Below are positions 35,005 through 43,737 of a DNA stretch of 46,358 bases, in pieces; the first letter of the stretch is position 1, and every line of letters starts with the position of its first letter. Location: the NCBI RefSeq assembly GCF_023806565.1, contig NZ_JAMTDV010000013.1, forward strand, positions 1-46,358. The letters run 5' to 3'. The DNA comes from Accumulibacter sp. GTDB lineage: Bacteria > Pseudomonadota > Gammaproteobacteria > Burkholderiales > Rhodocyclaceae. The position numbers were made by a program, and so were the translations under genes. The notes beneath the pieces are model-generated. The model was not told the origin of the DNA, searched no databases, and saw only the letters and a program-made list of their open reading frames with translations.

Positions 35005-35801
35005 GCGAGCGCCAGGCACGCGCCCTGCCATTGACGCGGGCGCAGGTACTGCACGAGATTGGCCTGACGCCGCAATGGCAGCTTCGCGAGCGGCGTTCGC
35101 TGGCGCGTCCGTTGCCGTCATCGGCGGTGGCGGCCGAGCGGCGTTGCGCGCCGGCGGAAGAAGTGTCGGCAGCGTCCGCCGCTACCAGCGGACCGACACC
35201 GGCGCTGGCGCGCTGCGAGGAAATCGCCGGCATGGGCTGGGAGGAACTGCGCCAGAGTGCCTGCGCGTGCCGTGCCTGCGGGCTCTGCGAACAGCGCCGG
35301 CAGGCGGTGCTCGGGGTCGGTGACGTCGCCGCCGACTGGCTGTTCATTGGCGAAGGTCCGGGGGCCGAGGAAGACGCGCGCGGAGAACCCTTCGTCGGCC
35401 CTGCGGGAAAGCTGCTCGATGCGATGCTGGCGGCCATCGACCTGCGGCGCGGCGAGAACGTGTACATCGCCAACGCGGTCAAGTGTCGTCCACCGAACAA
35501 TCGCACGCCCGATGCCGCCGAGATCGCGGCCTGCGCACCGTATCTGCAGCGGCAGATCGCGCTGCTGCAGCCACGGTTGATCGTTCTGCTGGGGCGTGCG
35601 GCAGCGCATGCACTGCTCGGCGACGTCGGCTCGCTGGCCAGCCTGCGCGGCCGCCGGTTCGAGTATGCCGGGGTGGCGGGCGGGCGCGCGATACCGGTGC
35701 TGGTCACCTATCATCCTGCCTATCTCCTGCGCACGCATCCGGACAAGGCGAAGGCTTGGGAGGATCTGTGTCGCGCCCGCACGCTGATGCGGAGTTCCTA
35801 G
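35001..35801 (+). CDS. Uracil-DNA glycosylase, family 4 (Fe-S)
   Basis: Removes uracil from DNA; thermostable-type family 4 glycosylase, 266 residues. The Fe-S cysteines are visible as CACRACGLC (88-96), VKCRPPNNRTP near 160 and EIAACAPYL near 175. Active-site motif 1 is GEGPGAEEDARGEPFVG near 116; the second motif is YHPAYLLR near 236. The first 70 residues are a low-complexity Ala-rich extension with SAERR-like composition, common in proteobacterial members that evolved from the DNA polymerase-associated type. The start ATG overlaps the rimI stop, so it is the third gene of the coupled unit. Confidence 0.9.
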   Translation: MSERQARALPLTRAQVLHEIGLTPQWQLRERRSLARPLPSSAVAAERRCAPAEEVSAASAATSGPTPALARCEEIAGMGWEELRQSACACRACGLCEQRRQAVLGVGDVAADWLFIGEGPGAEEDARGEPFVGPAGKLLDAMLAAIDLRRGENVYIANAVKCRPPNNRTPDAAEIAACAPYLQRQIALLQPRLIVLLGRAAAHALLGDVGSLASLRGRRFEYAGVAGGRAIPVLVTYHPAYLLRTHPDKAKAWEDLCRARTLMRSS

Positions 35802-35897
35802 CGATACGCGCTGCGCACCTGCTTGCGCCTGCTTGATAAATCGGCGAGAGTCGCCATGTGAGGTGAGCCACTCCACCTGCAAACGAGGAAAGAAGTC

Positions 35898-36554
35898 ATG
35901 CTCTTACCCATCCAACGACGAATCGTGGCCATCGTGGCCGTGCTTGCCAGCCTCCTTTCCGGCTGTGGCTACAACACTTTTCAGACCGGCGACGAGGCGA
36001 TCAAGGCGGCGTGGTCGGAAGTGCTCAACCAGTATCAGCGGCGGGCCGATCTGGTGCCGAATCTGGTGGCCACGGTCCAGGGCTATGCCAGTCACGAAAA
36101 GGACGTGCTGACCCAGGTTACGCAGGCGCGTGCGCAGGTTGGCGCGATCCAGGCGACGCCGGAACTGGTCAACAATGCCGAGGCATTCGCGCGCTTCCAG
36201 CAGGCGCAGGCGGGTCTGTCGAGTGCGCTGGCGCGCCTGTTGGTGGTCTCCGAAAACTATCCGCAGCTCAAGGCCGACGCGGCATTCCGCGATCTGCAGG
36301 CACAACTGGAAGGCACCGAGAACCGGATCACCGTCGCCCGCAATCGTTACATCAAGGCTGTCGAGGGCTACAACGTTTCGGTGCGCACTTTCCCGAACAA
36401 TCTGACGGCGATGATCTTTGGCTATTCGGCGAAGCCGAATTTCAGCGTCGACAACGAGAAGGCGATTGCAAACGCACCGAGGGTCGATTTCACCCACCCG
36501 GCGCCTGCGGCAGCGACCGCTTCCAACAAAGCTTCGCCAGCGCCCAGCTACTGA
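35898..36554 (+). CDS. lemA: LemA family lipoprotein
   Basis: A 218-residue LemA-domain protein. The signal sequence ends in a lipobox LLSGC with Cys23, so it is probably a lipoprotein, whereas many LemA proteins have a plain membrane anchor. Conserved features are the helical WSEVLNQYQRRADLVPNLVATVQGYASHE region split near 45-70, then ARFQQAQAGLSSALARLL, and the NRYIKAVEGYNVSVRTFPNNL stretch near 150-170. The function of LemA is unknown. It is very often encoded with TPM-domain proteins, as here. GAGGAAAGAAGTC precedes the ATG. It likely heads an operon with the two TPM genes (2-bp gap, then an overlap). Confidence 0.93.
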   Translation: MLLPIQRRIVAIVAVLASLLSGCGYNTFQTGDEAIKAAWSEVLNQYQRRADLVPNLVATVQGYASHEKDVLTQVTQARAQVGAIQATPELVNNAEAFARFQQAQAGLSSALARLLVVSENYPQLKADAAFRDLQAQLEGTENRITVARNRYIKAVEGYNVSVRTFPNNLTAMIFGYSAKPNFSVDNEKAIANAPRVDFTHPAPAAATASNKASPAPSY

Positions 36555-36556
36555 TC

Positions 36557-37438
36557 GTGCAGCGCCTTGCCGTTCGCCTGGCAGCCTGGCTGTTGCTCCC
36601 GCTGCTGTTCTGCGGGGCTGGCTTCGCCGACGCCGAACGGCAACCGGCGGTGCCCGCCCTGACGGCGCGGGTGACGGATCTCACCGGTACGCTTGGCAAC
36701 GAACGGAAAGCCGCACTTGAGGCGAAGCTGGCGGCGTTTGAGCGCAGCAAGGGGTCACAGATCGCGGTGCTGATCGTGCCGACGGTCCAGCCCGGGGGTA
36801 TCGAGCAGTACGCGCTGCGCGTCGTCGAATCGTGGAAGCTGGGTCGCCAGGGAGTCGATGATGGCGCCCTGCTGCTGGTTGCCAAGGACGATCGGAAGCT
36901 GCGCATCGAGGTCGGCTACGGTCTCGAGGGCGCGCTCAACGATGCCGTCGCCAAGCGGATCATCAGCGAGGTGATCAGTCCCCGCTTCCGGCAGGGAGAC
37001 TTCGCCGGCGGCATCGACGCCGGCGTCGACACGATGCTCCAGGTGATCCGGGGCGAGTCGCTGCCGGCGCCGCGTGCCGAGGGCGGCAGGCAGGCGGATG
37101 GCGAAGATCGCTTCGAGACCGTTCTGTTCATTGGCTTCATTCTGGTTTTCGTCGTGGGTGGCGTCCTGCGGGCGATTCTCGGGCGATTTCTGGCGGCCGG
37201 CGTGGTCGGCGTGACCGCCGGCGTGATCGCTTCCCTGCTCGTTTCATCGCTGCTGATCGCCGTCGTTCTCGGCATCGTGGCCGCGGTCATCTCGCTGTTT
37301 CTGGGCATGGCGGGCGGTTCCGGCTGGTCCTCGAGCGGAATTTCGTGGGGCCGTGGCGGCGGCTCGGGAGGTATCTCGGGCGGCTTTTCCGGCGGTGGTG
37401 GCGGCTTCGGCGGCGGCGGCGCTTCGGGAGACTGGTGA
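36557..37438 (+). CDS. TPM-domain (YgcG-like) membrane protein with Gly-rich tail
   Basis: A 293-residue exported protein. Start is GTG 36557, 2 bp after the lemA stop (no ATG fits before the signal peptide LAVRLAAWLLLPLLFCGAGFA). The TPM domain (about 30-160) contains VTDLTGTLGNERKAALEAKL and SKGSQIAVLIVPTV, then DDGALLLVAKDDRKLRIEVGYG. One or two membrane segments follow near 190-255. The tail is built of Gly/Ser (GGSGGISGGFSGGGGGFGG), typical of YgcG proteins. It overlaps the next TPM gene by one base. Confidence 0.9.
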   Translation: MQRLAVRLAAWLLLPLLFCGAGFADAERQPAVPALTARVTDLTGTLGNERKAALEAKLAAFERSKGSQIAVLIVPTVQPGGIEQYALRVVESWKLGRQGVDDGALLLVAKDDRKLRIEVGYGLEGALNDAVAKRIISEVISPRFRQGDFAGGIDAGVDTMLQVIRGESLPAPRAEGGRQADGEDRFETVLFIGFILVFVVGGVLRAILGRFLAAGVVGVTAGVIASLLVSSLLIAVVLGIVAAVISLFLGMAGGSGWSSSGISWGRGGGSGGISGGFSGGGGGFGGGGASGDW

Positions 37439-37935
37439 TGCGCCTGGCGAGACTCTTGCGCCATCTGCTTCTGCCGCATTGGTGGGTGCTGCGCGCGTTT
37501 CCCGTCGCGTCGCTGCGGCGGATCGAGCGGGCGATCGCGGCATCGGAGTCGACACATCAGGGGGAATTGCGCGTCGTGGTCGAAGCCAACCTGCCGCTGC
37601 CCGCCTTGCTGCACGGTCAATCGGCACGCGCCCGGGCCATCGACCTGTTTGCACAGTTGCGGGTGTGGGACACTGAGCGCAACAGCGGCGTGCTGATCTA
37701 TCTGCAGCTGATCGACCGGCGCGTTGAAATCGTCGCCGATCGCGGGGTCAGTGCGCGCGTCGGCCAGGAGTTCTGGGAAGATGTCTGCCGACGCATGGAA
37801 ACGGCTTTCCGCACCGGGGATTTTGAGGGCGGCACGCTGTTCGCGCTGAGTACGATCACGCAGGCGCTGAGCGAACACTTTCCGGCGGACGCGCAGCGCG
37901 ACGACGAGCTACCCGACGCGCCGCTGCTGCTGTGA
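37438..37935 (+). CDS. Second TPM-domain protein
   Basis: A 165-residue protein related to the preceding one but with a different layout. A short basic N-terminus (MRLARLLRHLLLPHWWVLRAF) precedes a TPM domain: IERAIAASESTHQGELRVVVE, then SGVLIYLQLIDRRVEIVADRGV near 82. It has no Gly-rich tail or clear membrane helix. The ATG overlaps the stop of the first TPM gene (TGATG), so expression is coupled. LemA plus a long and a short TPM protein is a recurring trio in betaproteobacteria; the joint task is not established. Confidence 0.85.
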   Translation: MRLARLLRHLLLPHWWVLRAFPVASLRRIERAIAASESTHQGELRVVVEANLPLPALLHGQSARARAIDLFAQLRVWDTERNSGVLIYLQLIDRRVEIVADRGVSARVGQEFWEDVCRRMETAFRTGDFEGGTLFALSTITQALSEHFPADAQRDDELPDAPLLL

Positions 37936-37971
37936 GCCGGTCAGGCTCCGGCGTCCTGCCGGAGAGCAGTG

Positions 37972-38493
37972 TCAGCCTTCCGCGTAGCGCACGCGCTGAC
38001 GCGGCTTGCTCGGCTGTGTCAGGTGGTCGAGGGGCAGGGCGTGCGTCTGCTTCACCGTCTGCAGGGCAATGCTGGTCTTGATGCGGGCAACCCCCGGCAG
38101 GCGGAGCAGCTGCTTCATCATCAATTGCGAAAACGCAGCCAGATCGGGAGCGACGATACGCAGCATGTAGTCGGCATCGCCACTGACGGAAAAGCAGTCG
38201 GTGACTTCGGGCATCGTCGCCACCGCGCTTTCGAATGCATCGCTCGTCGAATCGCCATGGCGTTCGAGGATCACCTGGGCAAATGCGGTAACGCCCAGGC
38301 CGAGTGCCGCCGGAGCGAGCTGCGCGACGTAGCCGGTGATGATGCCATCTTCCTCCAGTCGCTGGATGCGGCGGCTGATTTGCGACGCAGAGAGGCGGAT
38401 CTGTTCGCCGAGCGTTGCGTTGGTCGCGTTACCCTTGCGCTGGAGCGCGTCGAGCAATGCAAGATCGTAGCGATCAATGGTGATTTTGGACAT
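37972..38493 (-). CDS. Lrp/AsnC family transcriptional regulator
   Basis: A 173-residue regulator with a winged helix-turn-helix at the N-terminus (DLALLDALQRKGNATNATLG, then LSASQISRRIQRLEEDGII to residue 52). The RAM ligand-binding domain follows (FAQVILERHG, VTDCFSVSGDADYMLRIVAPDL). It is divergent from the indolepyruvate decarboxylase gene with a 122-bp gap, so the likely direct target is that gene and the likely ligand is an aromatic amino acid. ATG 38493 begins the usual N-terminal DRYDLALL segment. Confidence 0.92.
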   Translation of the reverse strand: MSKITIDRYDLALLDALQRKGNATNATLGEQIRLSASQISRRIQRLEEDGIITGYVAQLAPAALGLGVTAFAQVILERHGDSTSDAFESAVATMPEVTDCFSVSGDADYMLRIVAPDLAAFSQLMMKQLLRLPGVARIKTSIALQTVKQTHALPLDHLTQPSKPRQRVRYAEG

Positions 38494-38615
38494 TTATCGC
38501 CGTTTTTGTGCATGAAATGTGCGTAGTTTAGGGCTTTTCGCGGTCATTTCAAACACCTCTTGTGCGCCATAGGTGGCATCATGTGTATTTTCCCAAGCAA
38601 TGGGAGGTGCGCACC
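38494..38615. promoter_or_regulatory. AsnC-regulator / ipdC divergent control region
   Basis: The 122-bp gap contains three similar hexamers: TTGTGC at 38506, ATGTGC at 38517 and TTGTGC at 38560. The first two are 11 bp apart (one helical turn) and the third is 43 bp further (about four turns). Lrp-family octamers bind such phased repeats, so these are candidate sites; the match to any published consensus is not tested. Confidence 0.35.
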
Positions 38616-40238
38616 ATGAATCTTACCGAATCGCTGCTGCTGGCACTCCGCGAACACGGGGCCCGACAAATCTTCGGCATTCCCGGCGACTTCGCGCTGC
38701 CGTATTTCCGGGTCATCGAGGAATCGCAGATACTGCCGCTATTCACGCTGTCGCACGAGCCGGCCGTCGGCTTTGCCGCCGATGCCGCGGCCCGCATGCT
38801 CGGCGGCGTCGGCGTCGCTGCGGTGACCTACGGCGCTGGCGCGCTCAACATGATCAACCCGGTCGCCGCCGCCTATGCCGAGAAATCGCCGCTCGTGGTC
38901 CTCTCGGGTGGGCCGGGCAGGAACGAAGGGAAGAGCGGATTGCTCCTGCACCACCAGGCCAAGACGCTCGACTCGCAGTTCCAGATCTTCAAGGAGATCA
39001 GTTGCGATCAGGTCCGCCTCGACGACGCCGCCCGCGCGCCAGCCGACATCGCGCGCGTTCTCGGCAATTGCCGGCGCCACTCACGGCCCGTGTACATCGA
39101 ACTGCCGCGCGACATGGTCGGCGTGCCGTGTCAGCCGGTACGCGCCGAACAGCCGTCGGTGGTTGATGCGGAAGCGCTCGCCGCCTGCGTCGAGGAAATC
39201 CGTCAGCGCCTGGCACGAGCGCGGAGGCCGGTGCTGATGGTCGGCGTCGAGGTTCGCCGCTACGGGCTGGAGGCGAGGGTGGCCGAACTGGCGCGCCGGC
39301 TCGGGATGCCGGTGGTCACGAGCTTCATGGGTCGTGGCCTGCTCGCCGACGCCGACGTTCCGCTGCTCGGTACCTACATGGGGGCTGCCGGTCTGCCCGA
39401 GGTGACGGAAACGGTCGAAAATTCGGACGGCCTGTTCCTGCTCGGGGTGATCGTGTGCGACACCAATTTCGGCGTCTCGGCCAGCAAGATCGACCTGCGC
39501 AAGACGATTCAGGCGCTCGACGGCCAGGTGACGATGGGCTATCACAGCTACCCGCGGATTCCCTTGGCGGCACTGGTGGAGGGCCTGCTGGAAAGCGTCC
39601 CCGTCGGTTCGCGCAGCGAGCCGCTGGCGGGCCCGCCGTTCCCGCGCGGAATGATTGCCGATCAGGAGAAGCTGTCGCCGTCCGACATCGCGGCCGCGAT
39701 CAACGATCTGATGGCCGAACACGGCAAACTGCCGATTGCCTCCGACGTCGGCGACTGTCTGTTTACTGCGATGGATGTCGAGCACACGGCGCTGGTCGCT
39801 CCCGGCTATTACGCGACGATGGGCTTCGGCGTGCCGGCGGGCCTCGGCCTGCAAGCCGCAACCGGACAGCGGCCGCTGATCCTGGTCGGTGACGGCGCTT
39901 TCCAGATGACCGGTTGGGAGCTGGGGAACTGTCGGCGCTACGGCTGGGATCCGATCGTCCTGCTCTTCAATAACGCCAGCTGGGAAATGCTGCGCGTATT
40001 CCAGCCGCAGTCGTCGTTCAACGACCTCGGTCATTGGGGCTTTGCCGAAATGGCTTCTGGCCTGGGCGGGGACGGAATCCGGGTGGCGACGCGCGGCGAA
40101 CTGAAGGCGGCGCTCGATCGCGCCGTGGCAACGCGTGGCCGCTTCCAGCTGATCGAGCTGACGATTCCGCGTGGCGTCATTTCCGACACCCTGACGCGCT
40201 TCGTGGCTGGCATCAAGCAGCTCAGCGCAGCGAAGTAG
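38616..40238 (+). CDS. ipdC: Indolepyruvate/phenylpyruvate decarboxylase (Azospirillum type)
   Basis: Thiamine-diphosphate decarboxylase of 540 residues. It has the conserved Glu in LSHEPAVGFAADAAAR (Glu48), a central Rossmann-like domain, and the ThDP motif GDGAFQMTGWELGNC (from 425) ending in LLFNN. It resembles the Azospirillum IpdC/phenylpyruvate decarboxylase group that turns indole- or phenylpyruvate into the aldehyde, rather than pyruvate decarboxylase or acetolactate synthase (no carboligase features looked for in detail). ATG 38616 follows GGGAGG at 8 nt. The divergent AsnC-type gene is the probable regulator. The product could lead to indole-3-acetate or be part of the Ehrlich pathway for aromatic amino acids. 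Confidence 0.88.
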   Translation: MNLTESLLLALREHGARQIFGIPGDFALPYFRVIEESQILPLFTLSHEPAVGFAADAAARMLGGVGVAAVTYGAGALNMINPVAAAYAEKSPLVVLSGGPGRNEGKSGLLLHHQAKTLDSQFQIFKEISCDQVRLDDAARAPADIARVLGNCRRHSRPVYIELPRDMVGVPCQPVRAEQPSVVDAEALAACVEEIRQRLARARRPVLMVGVEVRRYGLEARVAELARRLGMPVVTSFMGRGLLADADVPLLGTYMGAAGLPEVTETVENSDGLFLLGVIVCDTNFGVSASKIDLRKTIQALDGQVTMGYHSYPRIPLAALVEGLLESVPVGSRSEPLAGPPFPRGMIADQEKLSPSDIAAAINDLMAEHGKLPIASDVGDCLFTAMDVEHTALVAPGYYATMGFGVPAGLGLQAATGQRPLILVGDGAFQMTGWELGNCRRYGWDPIVLLFNNASWEMLRVFQPQSSFNDLGHWGFAEMASGLGGDGIRVATRGELKAALDRAVATRGRFQLIELTIPRGVISDTLTRFVAGIKQLSAAK

Positions 40239-40255
40239 CCCCTTCTCGCGAGGGG
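40239..40255. terminator. weak bidirectional hairpin between ipdC and lplT
   Basis: CCCCT-TCTCGCG-AGGGG starts immediately after the ipdC stop in the 24-bp gap between two convergent genes. The stem is only 5 bp and there is no T-tract, so it is at best a weak terminator. Confidence 0.3.
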
Positions 40256-40262
40256 AGGCGCT

Positions 40263-41525
40263 TCAGCGCGCCTGGTCGTCGAGCTGGCTCACGTCGTCGC
40301 GCAATTCCTGATTGGCCTCGTGGCGGCCCTTGACCAGCCACATCGTGGCGCTGACGAACATGCCGAACAGCGTGATCACCAACGGGATCGAGACATTGGC
40401 GCGGATCATCAGGAAGTAGAGTCCGGTCATTGCCAGGATGGACAGGTTTTCGTTGAAATTCTGCACGGCGATCGAGTGACCGGCACCCATCAGGATGTGG
40501 CCGCGGTGCTGCAGCAAGGCATTCATGGGGACGACGAAGAAACCGGAGAGAGCGCCGATCAGGACCAGCAGCGGCACCGCCAGCCACAGGTAGTGCACGA
40601 AGTTCATCACCAGGACGATGATCCCCATGGCGATGCCGAGCGGGATCACGCGCACCGACTTGCGCAGGGTGACCATTCTCGCCGCACCGGCCGCTCCCAG
40701 CGCCACGCCGATCGCGACCACGCCCTGCAGCATGCTCGACTTCGAGAGGTCGAGGTGCAGCGAGCTTTCCGCCCACTTGATGACGATGAATTGCAGGGTG
40801 GCGCCGGCGCCCCAGAACAGCGTGGTCACCGCCAGCGACACCTGGCCCAGACGGTCACGCCAGAGGAGCGTCAGGCAGTGACCGAATTCGCGCAACAGGT
40901 ACCAGGGGTTCTTGTGCAGGGCGCGGTGATCGACGCCGGTGTCCGGAACATAAAGATTGAACAGTGCGGCCAGAAAATACGAACCGGCGACGAAGCACAG
41001 GGCCATTTCGTGCGTGGTGTCCACCCCTGTGTCGATGAACGGGAAATCGAATTCGAGCAGGGCGCGGGCAATCTCGGGCTCGATCAGCGTGCCGCCAAGG
41101 ACCACCCCGAGGATGATCGCGCCGACCGTGAGCCCCTCGATCCAGCCGTTGGCGACGACCAGCAGACGGTGCGGCAGGTATTCGGTGAGGATGCCATACT
41201 TGGCCGGCGAATAGGCAGCGGCACCGAGCCCGACCACGGCGTACGCCAGCAGCGGGTGGACGTTCCAGTACATCATCGCGCAGCCGGCGATCTTGATACC
41301 GTTGCTGATGAACATCACCCGTCCCTTCGCCATCGAATCGGCAAATGCGCCGACGAAGGCCGCGAGCACCACGTAGGATACCGTGAAGAAGGTCTTCAGA
41401 AGCGGCTCGTAAGCGCTCGGCGCGTGCATTTCACGCAGAACCGAGATGGCGACGATGAGCAGGGCGTTGTCGGCCAGCGCGGAAAAGAACTGCGCCGCCA
41501 TGATGATGTAGAAGCCGAAAGGCAT
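40263..41525 (-). CDS. lplT: Lysophospholipid transporter LplT-like MFS protein
   Basis: Inner-membrane MFS protein, 420 residues, about 12 helices. It resembles LplT, which flips lysophospholipids for re-acylation. Motifs are FYIIMAAQFFSALADNALL at the start, VGLGAAAYSPAKYGILTEYL near 99, IEGLTVGAIILGVVLGG, and the conserved ALSGFFVVPMNALLQHRGH near 329 with GHSIAVQNFNENL. The acyltransferase partner Aas is not in the window. ATG 41525 has no obvious ribosome-binding site. It is divergent from the LysR gene (195 bp). Confidence 0.9.
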   Translation of the reverse strand: MPFGFYIIMAAQFFSALADNALLIVAISVLREMHAPSAYEPLLKTFFTVSYVVLAAFVGAFADSMAKGRVMFISNGIKIAGCAMMYWNVHPLLAYAVVGLGAAAYSPAKYGILTEYLPHRLLVVANGWIEGLTVGAIILGVVLGGTLIEPEIARALLEFDFPFIDTGVDTTHEMALCFVAGSYFLAALFNLYVPDTGVDHRALHKNPWYLLREFGHCLTLLWRDRLGQVSLAVTTLFWGAGATLQFIVIKWAESSLHLDLSKSSMLQGVVAIGVALGAAGAARMVTLRKSVRVIPLGIAMGIIVLVMNFVHYLWLAVPLLVLIGALSGFFVVPMNALLQHRGHILMGAGHSIAVQNFNENLSILAMTGLYFLMIRANVSIPLVITLFGMFVSATMWLVKGRHEANQELRDDVSQLDDQAR

Positions 41526-41720
41526 TGGATAGTTATGAATACAGCCGTTCTATGCGTGTTGGCCTTATACCATGAAAGGCAGCAAGTTGTTAGCCGGCGG
41601 CATTTCCACATGCCCAATTCGGCGGGCGCGGCTTGGCGGCCTGCACTTCGCCGCCTGCACTCTGGTCGGCACAACGGTTTTGTGGTTGAATTAAGGCTGC
41701 ATCGAGAAGGGAGTGATCTG

Positions 41721-42623
41721 GTGGCTGATCGAAGATTACAGGTATTTCATGCGGTGGCCAGACACCTTTCGTTCACCAAGGCGGGCGAGGCTCTGTACAT
41801 GACGCAGCCGGCGGTGACCTTTCAGATCAAGCAACTCGAGGAGCACTTCAACACGCGCCTGTTCGAGCGCGGCGGCGGGCGTATCTCGCTCACCGCGGCC
41901 GGCGAGATCGTGCTGGACTACGCCGAGCGCATTCTCGGGCTGGCGAAGGAACTCGACATTCGCGTTGCGGAGATGACCGGGCAGATGAGCGGCGGCCTGC
42001 TGGTCGGCGCCAGCACGACGATCGCCGAGTTCATGCTGCCGCCGATCCTCGGCGAATTCAACGTGCGTTATCCGCAGGTGCGCGCGCGGCTGACCGTCGG
42101 CAATTCGGAAACCATCAGCAATGCAATCGCCGCGCATGCGCTGGACATCGGCCTGGTCGAATCGCCCACCGATCATCCAAACCTGCAGTGCGAGGTGTGC
42201 GGTGACGATGAATTGCAGGTGGCGTGCACGCCGAGCCACCCGCTCGCCAAGCGTACCGAGGTGGACGCGCGCAGCCTGTTGGCGCATGAATTCATCGGCC
42301 GCGAACAGGGTTCGGGAACGCGCGAAGTCACCGACGATTACCTGCGCGCGTGCGGTGTGGAGCCGGAAAAGCTCAAGATCCTCATGGAATTGTCCAGCCC
42401 GGAAGCCCTGAAAGGCGTCGTTGCGACAGGCTTGGGCTGCTCGATCATGTCGCGGGCGAGTTTCGAGAAAGAACGCCAGTTGGGAACGCTGGTTGCCATT
42501 CCGCTGCGGCCACGCCTGAAGCGCACCCTGTCGCTGGTCTACCCGAAGGAGCGCTTCCGCTCGCGGGTGGTCCTCACCTTCGTCGATTTCGCCAGGAACA
42601 AGCTGCACGAGCTTTCCGCCTGA
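41721..42623 (+). CDS. LysR family transcriptional regulator
   Basis: A 300-residue LysR regulator. The winged helix-turn-helix spans residues 4-63 (LQVFHAVARHLSFTKAGEAL, MTQPAVTFQIKQLEEHFNTR). The effector domain begins GGLLVGASTTIAEFMLPPIL near 93, with SSPEALKGVVATGLGCSIM near 228 as the usual sensor loop. Start is GTG 41721 with AAGGGAG 8 nt upstream; earlier in-frame codons back to 40320 lie opposite lplT and are not credible. Its stop overlaps the alr start (TGATG), an unusual partnership. Being divergent from lplT, it may control lplT, alr or both. The effector is unknown. Confidence 0.9.
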   Translation: MADRRLQVFHAVARHLSFTKAGEALYMTQPAVTFQIKQLEEHFNTRLFERGGGRISLTAAGEIVLDYAERILGLAKELDIRVAEMTGQMSGGLLVGASTTIAEFMLPPILGEFNVRYPQVRARLTVGNSETISNAIAAHALDIGLVESPTDHPNLQCEVCGDDELQVACTPSHPLAKRTEVDARSLLAHEFIGREQGSGTREVTDDYLRACGVEPEKLKILMELSSPEALKGVVATGLGCSIMSRASFEKERQLGTLVAIPLRPRLKRTLSLVYPKERFRSRVVLTFVDFARNKLHELSA

Positions 42624-43735
42624 TGCCGCGTCCGATCGGAGCGCGCATCGATCTCGCCGCGCTGCGTCACAACTACCTGCTTGCCCGACGACGCGCGCGC
42701 GCGCAGGAGCCTGGTGCACGGGCCTGGGCGGTGGTCAAGGCCAACGCCTACGGCCACGGTTTGCTGCGCGCCGCGGCCGTCCTCGGCGAAGTCGCCGATG
42801 GCTTCGCGCTGCTTGATCTCGACGACGCGGTGACCCTGCGCGAAGCCGGCATTCGCCAGCCGATTCTGCTGCTCGAAGGTTTTTTCGAAGCTGATGATCT
42901 GGCGGTCTGTGCCGCGCACCGGCTCAGCGTCGTCATCCACCGGATCGAGCAGCTACAGATGCTGCGCCGCACTGCCTTGCCAGTGCGCTTGCCGATCTAC
43001 CTGAAGTTCGATAGCGGCATGCATCGCCTCGGCCTGAACCGGCAGCAGTTGCCTGCCGTTCGCCGCGAACTGGCAGAACTGACGGCTGCCTCGCTGCTCG
43101 GACCGGTGACGCTGATGACGCATTTCGCCGAAGCCGATGCTGCCGGCGGTGCGAGTTGCATCGCCTGGCAACTCGATCGTTTCGCCCGCATTATCGCCGA
43201 CTGGCCGGAAGCGGCAGACTTGCCGCTTTCGTTCGCCAATTCGGCGGCCATCCTGCGATATCCGCAGACGGCGCACGCCTGGGTACGTCCGGGGATCATG
43301 CTCTACGGTGGCAGCCCTTTCGCCGATCAGGACGCGGCGAGCCTCGGCCTGCAGCCGGTGATGACCTTGTACAGCCGCATCCTGGCGGTGCAGGAAATCG
43401 AGGTCGGCGAACGGGTCGGTTACGGCGGCACCTTCGTCGCACCACGGCCGACGCGCGTCGGTGTCGTCGCCTGTGGCTATGCCGACGGCTATCCGCGGCA
43501 CGCGCCGACCGGTACGCCGATTCTCGTCGCCGGTCAGCGCACGCGCACGCTCGGTCGGGTGTCGATGGACATGCTCGCCTGCGATCTGACCGACCTGCCG
43601 GCGGCGGCGGTGGACAGTCCGGTCGTCCTCTGGGGCGCGGGCCTGCCGGCCGACGAAGTGGCGGCCGCTGCCGGGACCATCAGCTACGAGTTGTTCTGCG
43701 CGCTGGCGCGACGCGTCCCGGTCGTCGAAGTCTGA
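42623..43735 (+). CDS. alr: Alanine racemase
   Basis: PLP-dependent L/D-alanine interconversion for peptidoglycan, 370 residues. The catalytic Lys39 is in VVKANAYGHG, the second catalytic base is Tyr267 in VGYGGTF, and YLKFDSGMHRLGL is at 131. The C-terminal beta domain carries GRVSMDMLACDLTDLP. Length and motif spacing match the biosynthetic Alr. ATG 42623 overlaps the LysR stop, and radA starts 2 bp after the alr stop. Confidence 0.95.
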   Translation: MPRPIGARIDLAALRHNYLLARRRARAQEPGARAWAVVKANAYGHGLLRAAAVLGEVADGFALLDLDDAVTLREAGIRQPILLLEGFFEADDLAVCAAHRLSVVIHRIEQLQMLRRTALPVRLPIYLKFDSGMHRLGLNRQQLPAVRRELAELTAASLLGPVTLMTHFAEADAAGGASCIAWQLDRFARIIADWPEAADLPLSFANSAAILRYPQTAHAWVRPGIMLYGGSPFADQDAASLGLQPVMTLYSRILAVQEIEVGERVGYGGTFVAPRPTRVGVVACGYADGYPRHAPTGTPILVAGQRTRTLGRVSMDMLACDLTDLPAAAVDSPVVLWGAGLPADEVAAAAGTISYELFCALARRVPVVEV

Positions 43736-43737
43736 GC

